From: Bacteroides sp.
Lineage (GTDB): Bacteria > Bacteroidota > Bacteroidia > Bacteroidales > Bacteroidaceae
Direction of reading: 5' to 3'
NCBI GenBank assembly: GCA_030151635.1
Contig: JASLDF010000154.1
Coordinates: 1 to 5,636 of the forward strand
DNA: 5,636 nt
Shown here: piece by piece, positions 1 to 5,636 of the stretch
Layout: each line of letters opens with the position of its first letter
Numbering within the stretch: the stretch's first letter is position 1
Program-made: the position numbers and the translations under genes
The notes under the pieces: model-generated
Databases searched by the model: none
Seen by the model: only the letters and a program-made list of their open reading frames with translations
What the model was told of the DNA's origin: nothing

Positions 1-1185
1 GAAGTAGCTAAAGCTCAAAAAAGATTTGGAGAATCTTTTGATGAGGCTCAGTTTAGAGAAACTAACCCTCGAGTGTTGGAAAATCAAGCTAAAAGAGATG
101 CTCTTCATGAAAGATTTGCTAAAGCTCTTAACGATAATGATTTAGTTGAATTAAGACAAATTATTGTTGATGAGGAAATTGCATGTCCTATCTCTGGTAC
201 AAGAAACTGGACTGAAGTTCGTCAATTCAACTTGATGTTCTCAACAGAAATGGGTTCTACTTCAGAAAGTGCAATGAAAGTTTACCTTCGTCCAGAAACT
301 GCTCAAGGTATTTTTGTGAATTACATGAACGTACAAAAGAGTGGTCGTATGAAAGTTCCTTTCGGGATTGCTCAAATTGGTAAAGCTTTCAGAAATGAAA
401 TCGTTGCGCGTCAGTTTGTATTCCGTATGCGTGAATTTGAACAAATGGAAATGCAATTCTTCGTTCGTCCAGGTTCAGAATTAGACTGGTTTGAAAACTG
501 GAAAGCGGCTCGTTTAAAATGGCACCAAAATCTAGGTCTAGGTAATGAAAATTATCGTTTCCACGATCACGATAAATTGGCTCACTATGCAAATGCAGCT
601 ACAGATATTGAATACTTAATGCCATTTGGTTTCAAAGAAGTTGAAGGTATTCACTCTCGTACAGATTTCGATTTAAGCCAACACGAAAAATTCTCTGGTA
701 AAAGTATTAAGTATTTTGATCCAGAAATAAATGAATCTTACGTACCTTACGTTGTTGAAACATCAATTGGTGTGGATAGAATGTTCTTGAGTATTCTTGC
801 AGGTTCTTTCAAAGAAGAAGAACTTGAAAATGGTTCTCGTGTGGTACTTAAACTACCAGCAGCACTTGCTCCAGTAAAACTAGCCGTTCTTCCTTTGGTT
901 AAGAAAGATGGTTTGCCAGAAAAAGCAAGAGAAATTATCGATGGCTTGAAATTCCATTTCAACTGCCAATACGATGAGAAAGATTCAATTGGTAAACGTT
1001 ACCGTCGTCAAGATGCAATTGGTACTCCTTTCTGTATTACTGTTGATCATGAAACACTTACAGATAATTGTGTAACATTGCGTAACCGCGATACAATGGA
1101 ACAAGAACGTGTGGCAATTGCTGATCTAAATTCTATTATTTCGGATAGAGTTAGCATCACTTCTCTATTGAAAAATTTACTATAA
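1..1185 (+). CDS. glyS: Glycyl-tRNA synthetase, alpha2 (eukaryote-like) type; 5' end outside window
   Basis: This enzyme charges tRNA-Gly with glycine using ATP in the cytoplasm. The reading frame is open from base 1 and gives 394 residues before the TAA at 1183-1185. The family is usually about 450-520 residues in Bacteroidota, so roughly the first 100-120 are missing; the GTG at 73 is an internal valine, not the start. Seen in order (numbering from base 1): PISGTRNW (about 63-70); the RPETAQGIFVNY block (about 97-108); class II motif 2, FRNE...FRMREFEQMEMQFF (about 131-154); the GIHSRTDFDLSQHEKFSG insert segment (about 217-234); class II motif 3, VETSIGVDRMFLSIL (about 251-265); then a C-terminal anticodon-binding domain starting near APVKLAVLPLVKKDG. 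The single-chain form separates it from the alpha/beta (GlyQ/GlyS) bacterial type. No frameshift or missing motif was seen. The FKBP lipoprotein gene follows 2 bases later, so the two are probably co-transcribed. Confidence 0.97.
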   Translation, partial: EVAKAQKRFGESFDEAQFRETNPRVLENQAKRDALHERFAKALNDNDLVELRQIIVDEEIACPISGTRNWTEVRQFNLMFSTEMGSTSESAMKVYLRPETAQGIFVNYMNVQKSGRMKVPFGIAQIGKAFRNEIVARQFVFRMREFEQMEMQFFVRPGSELDWFENWKAARLKWHQNLGLGNENYRFHDHDKLAHYANAATDIEYLMPFGFKEVEGIHSRTDFDLSQHEKFSGKSIKYFDPEINESYVPYVVETSIGVDRMFLSILAGSFKEEELENGSRVVLKLPAALAPVKLAVLPLVKKDGLPEKAREIIDGLKFHFNCQYDEKDSIGKRYRRQDAIGTPFCITVDHETLTDNCVTLRNRDTMEQERVAIADLNSIISDRVSITSLLKNLL

Positions 1186-1187
1186 GT

Positions 1188-1910
1188 ATGAAAATTAAAT
1201 CAATTTATTTAGCGTTTTTTACTCTACTCGTTTTTGTGTTTTCTTCTTGTGGAGAAACCAAAGATGAGCAAGGTGTTTACTATAATTGGCAACCTCGAAA
1301 TATAGCTGTTATAGACTCTATATCGGCTGTTTTTGATGCGGGAACTGACCCCGATTTATTTGCAATTCGAGGCAGTAGAGGTAATTATACTGGTAATAAC
1401 CTTCAGGTTGTAGACCGTGATATGGAGATTTACTATAAGAAATATGGTAATTTCTATACCGACGAAGATTCAACTTGGGATAAAGCATATGCTGAGCGCA
1501 TAAATCAAGCGAATAAGGATAAAAATCCTATACAAACTAGTGAAATATCATGTTACTATAGGGGAATGCTTTTAATCGACGAGTCTGTTATTGAAACAGC
1601 TCCAAAACCAGGATTTATAACAAGTGCATTTAGAAAGCTTGGTGTGTTTGATGGTAACTTTGGTAGAAATGATAAAGGTATTGCTATTGAACCTAATCCA
1701 AGACCTGAATTTGATACCGCACTCTTAAAGGGTAAAGTTAGTGACTTTGTTCCTGGGTTTACTCAGATGTTGCAATTCATGAAACCTGGTGATCGTGTTG
1801 AAGTTTATATTCCATACAAATATGGTTATGGTAAGAATGGCAGTGGATCTATACCTGCTACTTCTAATCTATACTTTGATTTGACACTTGTTGATATTAC
1901 AAAATACTAA
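1188..1910 (+). CDS. FKBP-type peptidyl-prolyl cis-trans isomerase, lipoprotein
   Basis: This 240-residue protein is predicted to be a periplasm-facing, membrane-anchored prolyl isomerase or folding helper. A Lys-containing N-terminus and a hydrophobic stretch (about 6-18) lead to a lipobox-like FSSC with the lipidated cysteine at residue 21, followed by GETKDEQ. The lipobox is slightly relaxed (Phe at -3), which is tolerated in Bacteroidota. Residues about 30-110 match nothing I recognise. The FKBP domain spans about 115-239: YYRGMLL (123-129), FVPGF (187-191, matching the VIxGW core with Phe for Trp), MKPGDRVEVYIPYKYGYG (198-215), SIPATSNLYFDLTLVDI (221-237). Between Tyr124 and the VPGF core it is longer than a minimal FKBP12-like domain. 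The start is the first ATG, 2 bases after glyS, with no Shine-Dalgarno; it gives a sensible lipoprotein signal. GldI, the gliding-associated FKBP lipoprotein, is a distant relative, but no gliding genes are nearby, so no symbol is given. Catalytic activity is inferred. Confidence 0.9.
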   Translation: MKIKSIYLAFFTLLVFVFSSCGETKDEQGVYYNWQPRNIAVIDSISAVFDAGTDPDLFAIRGSRGNYTGNNLQVVDRDMEIYYKKYGNFYTDEDSTWDKAYAERINQANKDKNPIQTSEISCYYRGMLLIDESVIETAPKPGFITSAFRKLGVFDGNFGRNDKGIAIEPNPRPEFDTALLKGKVSDFVPGFTQMLQFMKPGDRVEVYIPYKYGYGKNGSGSIPATSNLYFDLTLVDITKY

Positions 1911-1935
1911 GATTTATTGCTAAATAAATTCAGAT

Positions 1936-1973
1936 AAAAAAAGAGCTATTCAATTTTGAATAGCTCTTTTTTG
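1936..1973. terminator. Bidirectional intrinsic terminator between convergent units
   Basis: A perfect 10-bp stem is formed by GAGCTATTCA (1943-1952) and TGAATAGCTC (1957-1966) with a 4-base loop ATTT (1953-1956). It is flanked by an A tract (1936-1942) and a T tract (1967-1972), which can extend the stem by 6 A-T pairs. Read on the plus strand, the T tract ends the glyS-FKBP unit about 25 bases after its stop. Read on the minus strand, the A tract becomes the U tract that ends the MurNAc operon a few bases after the stop at 1979-1981. The symmetry makes it a plausible shared terminator for both convergent transcripts. Function is inferred from structure. Confidence 0.9.
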
Positions 1974-1978
1974 TTTGA

Positions 1979-3784
1979 TTACTTGTTGATATAGGATTTT
2001 ATAAAATTACTCCAAATTTTATATCCATACTCATTGACATGTAGACCGTCATTGGTTAACTCTTTATTTAGTTGATTACTGCCTTCTTCTGTAAAAATGG
2101 CGAAGGAATCGATAAATTGTATTTTCTTTTTAATAGCCAATTCAGAAAGAGACAGATTGTATGCTTCAATGGAGTTCTCTTTGCCTCTTAAAAGGCGATA
2201 CCAGCTCTTTTCTTGATTAATTGGTAAGATACTCTGCAATAATATTCTTGTTGAAGGAGATCCTTCCTGAATGCGTGAAATTATTTTATCAACATTCTCA
2301 ATTAATGATTCATTGTTTAGCCCTTGAGATATATCATTGACTCCAATGGTTAGAAGAATTGTATGAGGTTTGCCATTAATGATGGGTTCTAAACGATTTA
2401 ATACGCCTTGTGTATTATCTCCAATAATGCCTCGATTAATTACATGTTTATTCCCTAGTCTTTTGGCCCAATCGCCTCCATTTTCAGTCTGGCTGTCGCC
2501 TAGCATTACAATGCTTTTATGGTGAATTGCCTTCTCTTGTGCAAACTGATTTATCCTCATCTCATAGTGTTTTTTGTGTCCAACATTTGTAGCAGTGTCA
2601 ATAGATGCAGCAACGATGTTTGCTACAAGCTTACGTAATCGTACAACTTTACCATTGTCGTGTGGATGTACTGCATTTGTGAGAACTATTAATGCTAAGT
2701 TATGAACAGGGTCTATGACTATTGATGTTCCTGTATATCCTGTATGACCAAAGGTGTTTTGAGGAAGTAAATCTCCTTGATTGTTGGAATAGGGAGATGA
2801 AATATCCCAACCGTATCCTCGACCAAAAGTGTCGAATTCGTATGGTAAGCTTGTCATTCGTGCTATTGAAGCCGGACTTAAAATTCGAGTTCCTTGCGAC
2901 TCCCCATTATTTAGAAAGAGGTTGGCTAGCACTGCTACATCTTTGGCTGTAGAAAACAAACCAGCATTTCCAGAGTTACCGTAATTCAATTCACGTGCCA
3001 TGGGATCGTGAACTTCTCCTTTTAGTAATTTTGAATTATTAATGAATTCGGTTGGTGCAATTCTATCTAATAATCTAGTGTCAGGTTTGAATCCTGTATC
3101 TGCTAGTTTAAGAGGCTTATATATGTTTTCTTCGGTAAATTTACTCAAGGTTTGTCCACTAATTTGCTCTATGATATATTGTAGAGTTATGTAGTTTAAA
3201 CAACTGTATCGCATGGATTGTCTAGGAGCATACTCCAGTGGACATTGCTCTATAAACATGCGTAGCGCTTCTTGGTTAGTTGTTGTATTTGAAGAGTCTT
3301 TTAACTTACTAACCGGTGCGTAGGCTGGTAGCCCAGAGGTATGCGAGAGTAAATCTTTAATAGTTAATTCTGTTGTGCCAGATTTGTCTATCCAAGCTCT
3401 AAAATTTGGTAGATAACGACTCACAGGATCTTGCAATGAAAGTTCTCCACGTTCTACTAATATAAATGTACTAATAGCTGTTGCCAATGGTTTTGTACAT
3501 GAAGCCAAATCGAAGATGGTGTTGATCGACATGGGTTGTGTATTTGGATAGGTTTGCTTGTTACCAAATGCCTTCAAGTAGCCAATTTTGTTTTCTCGTA
3601 CAATTGCAATAACTGCACCTGGAATTTCGTTGTTTTCTATGGCTTGGTTCAAAACTCGGTCAATGTGGGTAAGTTGTACCGTGTTGAGATTGATATCTTC
3701 AGGAATGACAACTGGCAGCTCTTGAGCCACCAGTTTCATACTTCCTAAAAGAATTGTTGTTAAAAAAATTCTAGGTAATTTCAT
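1979..3784 (-). CDS. Exported fusion protein: AmiE/class C beta-lactamase-like serine hydrolase plus SGNH/GDSL esterase
   Basis: This 601-residue protein has a signal peptide (MKLPRIFLTTILLG..., probable cleavage near LVAQ-E, residues 19-22) and no lipobox, so it is probably periplasmic. Domain 1 (about 35-395) is a beta-lactamase/penicillin-binding-fold serine hydrolase: SxxK as S95-C-T-K98 within FDLASCTKPLAT, LLSHTSGLP (145-153), Y193-S-C195 where YxN is usual, and HTG (347-349) in the KTG position. Domain 2 (about 422-600) is an SGNH hydrolase: block I GDS with Ser431, block II NRGIIGDN (450-457), block III GVND (481-484), and block V DGLH with Asp579 and His582. Both catalytic sets look intact and the frame is continuous. 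The closest functional model for domain 1 in a murQ cluster is AmiE (YbbE) of Bacillus subtilis, an N-acetylmuramyl-L-alanine amidase of this fold. Domain 2 may remove O-acetyl groups from muropeptide sugars. Both substrates are inferred; a carboxypeptidase, general esterase or beta-lactamase role is possible. The start overlaps the murQ stop by one base (TAATG), implying translational coupling. Confidence 0.88.
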   Translation of the reverse strand: MKLPRIFLTTILLGSMKLVAQELPVVIPEDINLNTVQLTHIDRVLNQAIENNEIPGAVIAIVRENKIGYLKAFGNKQTYPNTQPMSINTIFDLASCTKPLATAISTFILVERGELSLQDPVSRYLPNFRAWIDKSGTTELTIKDLLSHTSGLPAYAPVSKLKDSSNTTTNQEALRMFIEQCPLEYAPRQSMRYSCLNYITLQYIIEQISGQTLSKFTEENIYKPLKLADTGFKPDTRLLDRIAPTEFINNSKLLKGEVHDPMARELNYGNSGNAGLFSTAKDVAVLANLFLNNGESQGTRILSPASIARMTSLPYEFDTFGRGYGWDISSPYSNNQGDLLPQNTFGHTGYTGTSIVIDPVHNLALIVLTNAVHPHDNGKVVRLRKLVANIVAASIDTATNVGHKKHYEMRINQFAQEKAIHHKSIVMLGDSQTENGGDWAKRLGNKHVINRGIIGDNTQGVLNRLEPIINGKPHTILLTIGVNDISQGLNNESLIENVDKIISRIQEGSPSTRILLQSILPINQEKSWYRLLRGKENSIEAYNLSLSELAIKKKIQFIDSFAIFTEEGSNQLNKELTNDGLHVNEYGYKIWSNFIKSYINK

Positions 3785-4602
3785 TATTTTTCGGCTTTAA
3801 ATGCGTCAATTGCTTTTTTTACCGATCCATGTTTTAGTAACATTTGGTTCGATTGTTCGTAAGGAAGTTTTAATTCTTCCATAATCATACGTGTACCACG
3901 ATCAACTAGCTTTTTATTGCTTAATTGCATATTGACCATTTTATTTCCTTTTACACGACCAATTTGGATCATCACGGATGTACTAATCATGTTCAGAATC
4001 ATTTTTTGTCCTGTTCCCGATTTCATTCTAGAACTACCAGTAACGTATTCCGGACCAACAACCATTTCAATAGCCACATCAGCCTCTTGTGAAATGGGAG
4101 ATTCAGGATTACTACTGATACTAGCTGTAAGGATTCCATGTTTTCTAGCTTCTCGTAATGCACCAATAACGTAGGGAGTTGTTCCCGATGCCGCAATACC
4201 AATAATTGTATCATCCGTTGTTACTCCATGTTCTTCTAGTTCTCTCCAACCTTTTAAGTCATCGTCTTCGGCATTTTCTACGGGATTCCTAAGCGCGATG
4301 TCTCCTCCAGCAATTAATCCGATCACATAAGTTGGAGGCATACCGAATGTTGGTGGAATTTCAGATGCATCTAGAACGCCTAATCTACCACTAGTTCCTG
4401 CTCCCATATAGAAAATACGTCCACCACGATTCATTCTAGGTACGATTTGAGTCACTAGTTTTTCAATTTGTGGAATACATTTTTCTACTGCTATTGCTAC
4501 TTTTTGATCTTCTGTATTTATGTCTACTAAAAGCTCTCTAACTGATTTTTTCTCTAAGTCATTGTATAAAGATGACTTCTCTGATATTCTGTCAAATGCC
4601 AT
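3784..4602 (-). CDS. murQ: N-acetylmuramic acid 6-phosphate etherase
   Basis: This cytoplasmic enzyme cleaves the D-lactyl ether of MurNAc-6-phosphate, giving GlcNAc-6-phosphate and D-lactate in cell-wall recycling. The 272-residue protein is a single SIS (sugar isomerase) domain with family hallmarks: MGAGTSGRLGVLDASEIPPTF (about 66-86), GGDIALRNPVENAEDD (about 99-114), IAASGTTPYVIGAL (136-149), SISSNPESPI (161-170), and TGSSRMKSGTGQKMILNMIS (188-207). Glu81 and Glu112 align by motif with the two catalytic glutamates of E. coli MurQ (Glu83 and Glu114). It is somewhat shorter than the 298-residue E. coli protein but complete at both ends. The ATG lies one base after the kinase stop (TAATATG). 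No Shine-Dalgarno is visible. The position between an amino-sugar kinase and a muropeptide-type hydrolase supports the call. The related GckR-type regulatory proteins share the SIS fold but are much longer. Confidence 0.96.
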   Translation of the reverse strand: MAFDRISEKSSLYNDLEKKSVRELLVDINTEDQKVAIAVEKCIPQIEKLVTQIVPRMNRGGRIFYMGAGTSGRLGVLDASEIPPTFGMPPTYVIGLIAGGDIALRNPVENAEDDDLKGWRELEEHGVTTDDTIIGIAASGTTPYVIGALREARKHGILTASISSNPESPISQEADVAIEMVVGPEYVTGSSRMKSGTGQKMILNMISTSVMIQIGRVKGNKMVNMQLSNKKLVDRGTRMIMEELKLPYEQSNQMLLKHGSVKKAIDAFKAEK

Positions 4603-4603
4603 A

Positions 4604-5443
4604 TTAGTTTTTATTTAAGTGGTATTGAATTAATCCTTCCATTGGGCTTTTTACAATATTACCGATTTGTACGCTGGTGTTTTGTGCTGCCTCAACGATA
4701 ATATCTTTAAAGTAATAGGCGATTGAGCCAATGAAGTTTACTTTTTTATCTTGATAGGTATATTGTTTCACGTTGCGAACAAAGAAATCGGTAAAACTAG
4801 CCAATACCAATTTATGTACCGTTGCATCTTTTCTGTGTTTATTGATAAATGGAGCAAGGGTTGCTAAGAAACGGTTAGGGAATGCTTGTTTATATACCCG
4901 ATGAATAATATCCGAAGCCTCTAAGTTGTACTCTTTTAAGAATTCTTCCTTAAGACCTGGAGTGAGCTGATTTTTCAACAAGCTACCAATAAATAATTTA
5001 CCCAATACAGCACCACTACCTTCATCACCAAGAATAAAACCCAGTGGAGATACATTCGAAATAATTTTGGAACCATCATATTCACATGAATTAGAGCCTG
5101 TTCCTAGGATACAAGCAATACCAGGTTTGTGACCACATAATGCATGTGCAGCACCCAACATATCCGAGTTTACAACAATTTCTTTCGCACTTAGATGCTT
5201 GGCTATGCCTTCTTTCACTAAGTTTATTTTGTCAAATATACATCCAGCTCCATAGAAATAAATTCCTTCAAAGTTAGTGTTAGGAAGTTCTGGTAGTAGA
5301 TTTTTTTCTAACTCAGTTGCAATTTCTTCTTGAGTTTGAAAAAATGGATTGATTCCTTGAGTCGAGATTTGTTTAACTACTTTTTCGTTCTCGACGATGG
5401 TCCAGTCTGTTTTAGTCGAACCACTATCAGCAATAAGTATCAT
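4604..5443 (-). CDS. murK: BadF/BadG/BcrA-type amino-sugar kinase, probable N-acetylmuramic acid kinase (MurK)
   Basis: This 279-residue ASKHA-fold kinase most likely phosphorylates MurNAc (perhaps also GlcNAc) at O6 with ATP in the cytoplasm, supplying MurQ. Visible motifs are phosphate-1 DSGSTKTDW (6-14), NSDMLGAAHALCG (92-104) with Asp94 as the likely catalytic base by analogy with human NAGK, phosphate-2 ILGTGSNSC (112-120), the GFILGDEGSGAVLGKL segment (135-150), and an adenosine-type FIGSIAYYF (237-245). Length fits the N-acetylglucosamine kinase-like branch of the family. Kinases of this family have been characterised as MurK in Tannerella forsythia. Motifs alone cannot separate MurNAc from GlcNAc or glucosamine specificity; the call to MurK rests on the adjacent murQ and membrane protein. 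The ATG follows the upstream stop by 6 bases, with an AT-rich leader and no Shine-Dalgarno. Confidence 0.85.
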   Translation of the reverse strand: MILIADSGSTKTDWTIVENEKVVKQISTQGINPFFQTQEEIATELEKNLLPELPNTNFEGIYFYGAGCIFDKINLVKEGIAKHLSAKEIVVNSDMLGAAHALCGHKPGIACILGTGSNSCEYDGSKIISNVSPLGFILGDEGSGAVLGKLFIGSLLKNQLTPGLKEEFLKEYNLEASDIIHRVYKQAFPNRFLATLAPFINKHRKDATVHKLVLASFTDFFVRNVKQYTYQDKKVNFIGSIAYYFKDIIVEAAQNTSVQIGNIVKSPMEGLIQYHLNKN

Positions 5444-5449
5444 ATTGTA

Positions 5450-5636
5450 TTATATTTTTATATATATTTTTCGTTTATATAATTGGTATCCAATAAACCA
5501 ATTAAGTGTTACAAATAACATAGCATACACCAATGATGCATTTAACTCATTTAAAAATGATCGTAAAACAACATTATACATAAATCCGTGTATACTGATT
5601 GTGCCTTCTCCGTATGGAAATAAAATACTTCCAAAA
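5450..5636 (-). CDS. C-terminal end of NagX/MurT-like (DUF5009-type) inner-membrane protein; start outside window
   Basis: The last 61 residues of a membrane protein are read on the minus strand from the window edge to the TAA at 5450-5452. The tail begins FGSILFPYGEGTISIHGFMY and ends with a hydrophobic helix (about residues 32-51 of the fragment: NASLVYAMLFVTLNWFIGYQ) followed by a basic tail, YKRKIYIKI. The G-T-I-S-I-H-G-F-M-Y-N segment, the final helix ending WFIGYxLYKRKIYIK, and the position next to murK/murQ resemble the C-terminus of DUF5009/NagX-type proteins, relatives of heparan-alpha-glucosaminide N-acetyltransferase. A protein of this general kind is reported as the MurNAc transporter MurT in Tannerella forsythia, as I recall. 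With most of the protein missing, transporter versus acetyltransferase cannot be decided. Its stop is 6 bases before the kinase start, so it is the preceding operon gene. Confidence 0.72.
   Translation of the reverse strand, partial: FGSILFPYGEGTISIHGFMYNVVLRSFLNELNASLVYAMLFVTLNWFIGYQLYKRKIYIKI

Larger units (their letters stand above)
1979..5636 (-). other. MurNAc/muropeptide salvage operon (partial)
   Basis: Four same-strand genes run right to left with spacings of 6 bases, 1 base and a 1-base overlap: membrane protein end, sugar kinase, murQ, and the exported amidase-like/SGNH fusion. No gap could hold a promoter or terminator, and the only hairpin is the one after the last gene. The promoter must lie beyond base 5636. 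The products cover periplasmic processing, possible uptake, phosphorylation and ether cleavage of MurNAc. NagZ, NamZ, a MurR-type regulator and a PTS transporter are not in the window; some could lie upstream. Single-transcript status is inferred from spacing. Confidence 0.85.

Noticed and set aside
73..75. GTG as the start of a short glyS
   Set aside because: The frame is open to base 1 and the upstream residues continue a GlyRS-like sequence (KRFGESFDEAQFRETNPR); the class II catalytic domain would lack its N-terminal part. The gene is cut by the window edge.
262..962. Minus-strand open frames inside glyS
   Set aside because: They lie opposite strongly conserved synthetase motifs and are low-complexity or non-protein-like.
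2500..2620. Artificial fusion or frameshift between the two hydrolase domains
   Set aside because: The linker (about residues 395-422) is in frame with no stop, no low-quality run and no internal start with a signal peptide before the SGNH domain, so the fusion appears genuine.
2722..2952. Plus-strand open frames inside the minus-strand operon (also near 3536-3748 and 3917-4174)
   Set aside because: They lie antisense to genes with clear motifs and their translations show no recognisable domain, so they are shadows of the real genes.
1979..3784. Classical beta-lactamase conferring antibiotic resistance
   Set aside because: The fold fits, but the AmiE-like FDLAS-x-TK context, YSC in place of YSN, the SGNH fusion and coupling to murQ all favour a muropeptide role. 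Lactamase activity cannot be excluded.
5444..5500. AT-rich stretch before the kinase as a possible promoter
   Set aside because: The run of TATA-like sequence is mostly the coding end of the membrane protein (KRKIYIKI); no Bacteroidota-type TTTG/TAnnTTTG pair was found, and the 6-base gap favours co-transcription.
1..5636. CRISPR arrays, tRNA/rRNA genes, insertion sequences, attachment sites, long repeats
   Set aside because: None seen; nearly all of the window is protein coding and the only clear inverted repeat is the terminator at 1936-1973.

Overview
The window is AT-rich bacterial DNA, most probably from a member of Bacteroidota (class Bacteroidia; an environmental Bacteroidales/Marinilabiliales-type organism is plausible). 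The reasons are the eukaryote-like alpha2 glycyl-tRNA synthetase followed immediately by an FKBP-type lipoprotein, the absence of Shine-Dalgarno sequences before every start, and a MurNAc salvage gene set (membrane protein, BadF/BadG-type kinase, MurQ) of the kind described in Tannerella forsythia. The lineage is inferred from protein style and gene order, without database comparison.

Layout: two transcription units converge on one hairpin. On the plus strand, the 3' two thirds or more of glyS (1-1185, start outside the window) is followed after 2 bases by an FKBP-type peptidyl-prolyl isomerase lipoprotein (1188-1910). A strong, nearly symmetrical hairpin with A and T tracts (about 1937-1972) can terminate transcription from both sides. 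On the minus strand, read from right to left, are the 3' end of a NagX/MurT-like (DUF5009-type) polytopic membrane protein (5450-5636, partial), a BadF/BadG-type amino-sugar kinase, probably MurK (4604-5443), the MurNAc-6-phosphate etherase murQ (3784-4602), and a 601-residue exported two-domain hydrolase (1979-3784). The minus-strand genes are separated by 6 bases, 1 base and a 1-base TAATG overlap, so they almost certainly form one operon.

The operon reads as a peptidoglycan (N-acetylmuramic acid) salvage pathway. The exported hydrolase would act on muropeptides in the periplasm. The membrane protein would bring the sugar across the inner membrane or modify it. The kinase would make MurNAc-6-phosphate, and MurQ would remove the lactyl ether to give GlcNAc-6-phosphate and D-lactate. 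There is no PTS transporter (MurP) in view, which fits uptake of the unphosphorylated sugar followed by a separate kinase.

The most interesting item is the last gene. It fuses an AmiE/class-C-beta-lactamase-type serine hydrolase to a complete SGNH/GDSL esterase domain. In this context it is a candidate bifunctional periplasmic enzyme, combining a muropeptide amidase or peptidase with a sugar O-deacetylase. No RNA genes, mobile elements, CRISPR arrays or large repeats were seen, and no gene-free stretch longer than about 70 bases exists.
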